Shown here in pieces: positions 14,402 to 16,628 of a stretch of 16,628 bases of DNA. Origin of the DNA: SG8-40 sp035528435. Lineage in GTDB: Bacteria > Pseudomonadota > Gammaproteobacteria > Burkholderiales > Eutrophovitaceae. Below the pieces are notes generated by a model. It searched no databases, was not told the origin of the DNA, and saw only the letters and a program-made list of their open reading frames with translations. A program made the position numbers and the translations under genes. Within the stretch, counting starts at the first letter, position 1. Each line of letters starts with the position of its first letter. The DNA is taken from NCBI GenBank assembly GCA_035528435.1, contig DATKYN010000038.1, forward strand, positions 1-16,628, written 5' to 3'.

Positions 14402-14865
14402 GGGAAGGCTTCGACGTGCATGCCCTCGTCTCCGGCCGCCCGCTGATCATCGGCGGTGTGACGATCCCTTTTGAGAAAGGACTGGCCGGTCATTCTGATG
14501 CTGACGTCTTGCTGCACGCCATATGCGATGCCTTGCTAGGCGCGGCTGCTTTGGGAGATATCGGCCGGCATTTCCCCGATACGGCGGAGGCTTACTCAGG
14601 TGCCGACAGCCGTGTACTGTTGCGCGAAGTGGCAACACTTGTAGCACGAAAGGGGTATGCCATTGGAAATGTCGACGCAACCATCGTTGCGCAGCAACCG
14701 AAGATGGCACCTCACATTCCACAGATGGTCGCCAATATTGCCGCCGATCTGGAACTCGATTTAGCAGACGTCAATATCAAGGCAAAGACAACCGAGCGTC
14801 TCGGATTTACCGGACGCGGCGAAGGCATGGCTGCAACGGCGGTGGCGCTGCTGAAACCAGCATGA
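14392..14865 (+). CDS. ispF: 2-C-methyl-D-erythritol 2,4-cyclodiphosphate synthase IspF
   Basis: IspF cyclises CDP-methylerythritol phosphate, releasing CMP, the step after IspE in the MEP pathway; it is a homotrimer. The 157-residue protein shows the zinc ligands Asp8 and His10 (GFDVH) and His42 (VLLHAICDALLG), the substrate loop GHSDADV (33-39), DIGRHFPDT (56-64), and the C-terminal KTTERLGFTGRGEG. Length and start (MRVGEGFDVH) are standard. A Shine-Dalgarno AAGGA (14381-14385) lies six bases before the ATG. It is 49 bases after ispD and surely co-transcribed; the two proteins act at nearby steps with IspE, which is not in the window. Confidence 0.97.
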   Translation: MRVGEGFDVHALVSGRPLIIGGVTIPFEKGLAGHSDADVLLHAICDALLGAAALGDIGRHFPDTAEAYSGADSRVLLREVATLVARKGYAIGNVDATIVAQQPKMAPHIPQMVANIAADLELDLADVNIKAKTTERLGFTGRGEGMAATAVALLKPA

Positions 14866-14881
14866 AATTGTTGATCCCGAA

Positions 14882-15412
14882 TTGAATCAGGTGTCACAGC
14901 GGCTGTTTTTCGCGATGTGGCCAGGCGCGCTACTGCGCAAGGCGCTAAGCGATCATGGCCAGCGCATGCGCGCGGAAATTGGCGGGCGCGTAGTCGCGGT
15001 GGACAGAATTCACCTCACCCTGGTATTTATTGGCGCAGTACCTGTTGCACGCATCGATGCGCTATGTGCCATCGGTGACGTGATGCGCGGGAAGTGCTTT
15101 GAACTCGATTTGACACAAACCGGTTGCTGGAGACGAAGTGGGGTTGGCTGGATTGCACCGGTGGGGACGCCGGCGCCGCTAGCGCAACTGGTCGGAGATC
15201 TTCGCCGTCACCTGGCTCAAGCGGATTTTAGTGTGGACGAAAAACCTTTCGCGCCGCATATCACCTTGTTGCGCAATGTGCGGTGCAACGTGAAGCCAGA
15301 GCAGACAGGTGTGTCTTTGCGCTGGATGGTTGACGGTTTTTCCCTGATCCGTTCACAGACGCTTCGGGGCGGCCCGTTGTATACGCCATTGATGACCTGG
15401 CGTCTGACTTGA
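14882..15412 (+). CDS. thpR: RNA 2',3'-cyclic phosphodiesterase / 2'-5' RNA ligase family protein (ThpR/LigT)
   Basis: A 2H phosphoesterase of 176 residues, the usual size for ThpR. The two catalytic motifs are HLTLVFIG (His44, Thr46) and HITLLRNV (His126, Thr128). E. coli ThpR opens 2',3'-cyclic phosphates to 2'-phosphates in RNA and in vitro joins tRNA halves by 2'-5' bonds; its cellular role is not settled. The start is uncertain: TTG 14882 and GTG 14891 are both in frame just ahead of the conserved QRLFFAMWP, and neither has a strong Shine-Dalgarno. An ATG at 14862 overlapping the ispF stop is in another frame and ends after seven codons. The gene lies 16 bases after ispF, so it probably belongs to the ispDF transcript. 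Confidence 0.87.
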   Translation: MNQVSQRLFFAMWPGALLRKALSDHGQRMRAEIGGRVVAVDRIHLTLVFIGAVPVARIDALCAIGDVMRGKCFELDLTQTGCWRRSGVGWIAPVGTPAPLAQLVGDLRRHLAQADFSVDEKPFAPHITLLRNVRCNVKPEQTGVSLRWMVDGFSLIRSQTLRGGPLYTPLMTWRLT

Positions 15413-15576
15413 ACCGGGTGAACCCGTGTTGCGCAGGGGCTGGATTTACCGGAGCGTGAAAAAAATGTTTGCCTTTGGACTCCGCGGCGAACTTGCGCTC
15501 AATGCTCCACATTACTTGTTGTAGACACAAACGTTGAGCGCCGCGACCTGCGGCGTCCAATTCGTTTGCTGGCAAC
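15413..15576. other. Convergent intergenic region with hairpins
   Basis: These 164 bases separate the stops of thpR and the AhpD-like gene. A CGGG/CCCG stem with a TGAA loop lies directly after the thpR stop (about 15415-15426), and a stronger hairpin lies at 15538-15556. An A-rich run (15461-15467) occurs between them. I see no gene. Confidence 0.5.
15538..15556 (-). terminator. GC-rich hairpin after the AhpD-like gene, possible terminator
   Basis: CGCCGC (15539-15544) and GCGGCG (15550-15555) pair perfectly around a five-base loop, with a further G-T pair and, beyond one mismatch, three more pairs. It is about 20 bases past the stop of the minus-strand gene. Neither strand shows a clear T run next to it, so its termination activity is uncertain. 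Confidence 0.3.
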
Positions 15577-16152
15577 CTAACTTCCCGTTGCGTCTGCGTA
15601 CAACGTCTCTGCGACGGGCTCGATGTCCAGTTGCAGTGCTTCGTTGAAGCGGTTAAAAAATTCGCACATTCCGATGCGCACAGTCAGTTCCACGATTTGC
15701 TTCTGGTCGAAGGTTCTCCCAAGCTCTTCGTAGAGCGAGTCGTCAATGCGGCCTTTACGGGTATTCATTTGCCCGGCGAAGCGCAGCACAGCCAGCTCGA
15801 CCGGATTGAAGAGATCACTGCTGTCCCATGAGCCGTCTTCAATCGCCTGCAGTTGCCCGGCGCTGATTCCCTCGGTCAGGGCCGGAGGCGTGTGGTGAAC
15901 AACACAGTAGTTGCACTGGTTCAGCCGGGATATCAGGAGAATTGCCAGCTCGAGATACTTCTTGTCGACGACGCTGTCGAAATAATAGGCCTGCATCAAT
16001 CCGTGAAATGCCTGTGCCAGTGCTGGATGATGCGCCAGCGCCGAGAACTGGTTCATGAATCGTTCCAGCCCCATTGCCTCGGCGCTCTTGAAGATTTCCA
16101 GTACTTCCGGCGTTACGTCGGATTCGGCATTCAGCATTGTCACCCTGGCCAT
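15577..16152 (-). CDS. AhpD/carboxymuconolactone decarboxylase-like protein (peroxidase-related)
   Basis: An all-helical protein of 191 residues of the AhpD/CMD superfamily. The central segment KYLELAILLISRLNQCNYCVVHH has the redox motif: Glu68, Cys80, Cys83 and His86/His87, in the order E...C-x2-C-x2/3-H seen in AhpD-type peroxidases. A thiol-based peroxidase or disulfide reductase activity is therefore likely; true carboxymuconolactone decarboxylases lack the CxxC. The ATG at 16152 has a Shine-Dalgarno AAGGA about seven bases upstream on the minus strand. It follows a BKACE gene on the same strand across 93 bases, so the two may be co-transcribed, and it may serve catabolism or peroxide defence. 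Substrate is unknown. Confidence 0.82.
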   Translation of the reverse strand: MARVTMLNAESDVTPEVLEIFKSAEAMGLERFMNQFSALAHHPALAQAFHGLMQAYYFDSVVDKKYLELAILLISRLNQCNYCVVHHTPPALTEGISAGQLQAIEDGSWDSSDLFNPVELAVLRFAGQMNTRKGRIDDSLYEELGRTFDQKQIVELTVRIGMCEFFNRFNEALQLDIEPVAETLYADATGS

Positions 16153-16204
16153 GGAGATTTCCTTGTGTCCGGGTTGAGCGAAGGTTTGAATCGAAGTCCT
16201 CTCA

Positions 16205-16239
16205 CGCCTGGCCCCTGGTGCAGCGTTTCCTGCCAGGCG
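16205..16239. repeat. 8-bp perfect inverted repeat between the BKACE and AhpD-like genes
   Basis: CGCCTGGC (16205-16212) and GCCAGGCG (16232-16239) are perfect inverted copies around a 19-base loop. On the minus strand the structure begins about seven bases after the BKACE stop. There is no T run, so it may be a processing or stability hairpin, or an operator, rather than a terminator. Confidence 0.45.
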
Positions 16240-16245
16240 CGGGCA

Positions 16246-16628
16246 CTAGAAATTGACCTGATCACGCCCCTTGAGCTTGAGCATGGTGCGCGCTTCGTCC
16301 GGTGTGGCGATCTCGAGGCCGAGTTCTTCAAGTATTCGGCGAATCTTGCTGACCTGTTCGGCGTTGGACTCCGCCAGCTTGCCCTTGCCGCCCCACAGGC
16401 TGTCTTCGAGGCCCACGCGTACGTTGCCGCCCATCACCGCGGACTGCACGGCGACGTACATCTGGTTGCGACCCGCACCCAGAACAGACCAGAAATACTG
16501 GTCACCGAACAATCGGTCAGCGGTGCGTTTCATGTGCATGACGTCTTCCGGGTGTGGGCCGATGCCGCCGCGAAGACCAAAAACGGACTGGATGAGCAGG
16601 GGTGGCTTGATCAAACCCCGATCCAGGA
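16246..16628 (-). CDS. Beta-keto acid cleavage enzyme (BKACE / 3-keto-5-aminohexanoate cleavage family), C-terminal part
   Basis: The frame runs off the right edge of the window; about 127 C-terminal residues remain of a family usually near 300. Diagnostic stretches are KPPLLIQSVFGLRGGIG, EDVMHMKRTADRLFGD, FWSVLGAGRNQM, and VMGGNVRVGLEDSLW, the last carrying a conserved Glu-Asp of the active site. BKACE enzymes are zinc-dependent TIM barrels (formerly DUF849) that condense a beta-keto acid with acetyl-CoA to give acetoacetate and a new CoA ester. The zinc ligands lie in the missing N-terminal part. Substrate varies widely in this family (aminohexanoate, carnitine derivatives and others) and cannot be told from this fragment. 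A TTG at 16612-16614 is internal, not the start. Confidence 0.88.
   Translation of the reverse strand, partial: LDRGLIKPPLLIQSVFGLRGGIGPHPEDVMHMKRTADRLFGDQYFWSVLGAGRNQMYVAVQSAVMGGNVRVGLEDSLWGGKGKLAESNAEQVSKIRRILEELGLEIATPDEARTMLKLKGRDQVNF

Noticed and set aside
1..16628. tRNA, rRNA, CRISPR, insertion sequences, prophage or toxin-antitoxin genes
   Set aside because: I looked for cloverleaf-like segments, regular repeats, transposase motifs and small paired frames and found none that I can support.

Overview
The window is dense bacterial chromosome with moderately high GC, operons with 1-4 base overlaps, and no mobile element, RNA gene or CRISPR array that I can see. Gene content and protein sequences (CysE-IscR order, IscR with the Cys92/98/104-His107 cluster ligands, Mfd, IspD/IspF) point to a gammaproteobacterium outside the enterics. 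I cannot name the genus from the sequence alone.

Region 1 (1-8826) is an iron-sulfur cluster assembly locus. It opens with the 3' end of cysE (serine acetyltransferase, supplying cysteine). A strong sigma70-like promoter overlaps the cysE stop codon and is covered by two sites resembling the IscR type 1 operator. The operon then runs iscR, a group I (IscS/NifS-type) cysteine desulfurase, an IscA-type carrier, sufB, sufC, sufD, sufS, sufU, a NFU1-like nfu, and a Rieske-type ferredoxin. It is a hybrid: an Isc-type regulator, desulfurase and A-type carrier are joined to a complete SufBCD scaffold with SufS and the zinc protein SufU. There is no SufE, IscU, HscA/HscB or Isc ferredoxin. SufU and SufS carry matching residues for a SufU-type zinc ligand swap. 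The likely flow is cysteine -> SufS -> SufU -> SufBC2D -> IscA/Nfu carriers -> client proteins, with IscR sensing cluster status.

Region 2 (8834-13502, minus strand) holds a diguanylate cyclase with a GAF-like N-terminal part and an intact GGEEF active site and I-site, and downstream of the mfd promoter side the full-length transcription-repair coupling factor Mfd.

Region 3 (13641-15412, plus strand) starts divergently from mfd and carries ispD and ispF (MEP isoprenoid pathway), then a 2H phosphoesterase of the ThpR/LigT family.

Region 4 (15577-16628, minus strand) has an AhpD/carboxymuconolactone-decarboxylase-like protein preceded by the C-terminal part of a beta-keto acid cleavage enzyme (BKACE) that runs off the window.

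No wholly undescribed system is evident. The most interesting points are the hybrid Isc/Suf operon with two desulfurases and a Rieske protein, the twin IscR-like operators with a foldable leader, and several unexplained intergenic hairpins.
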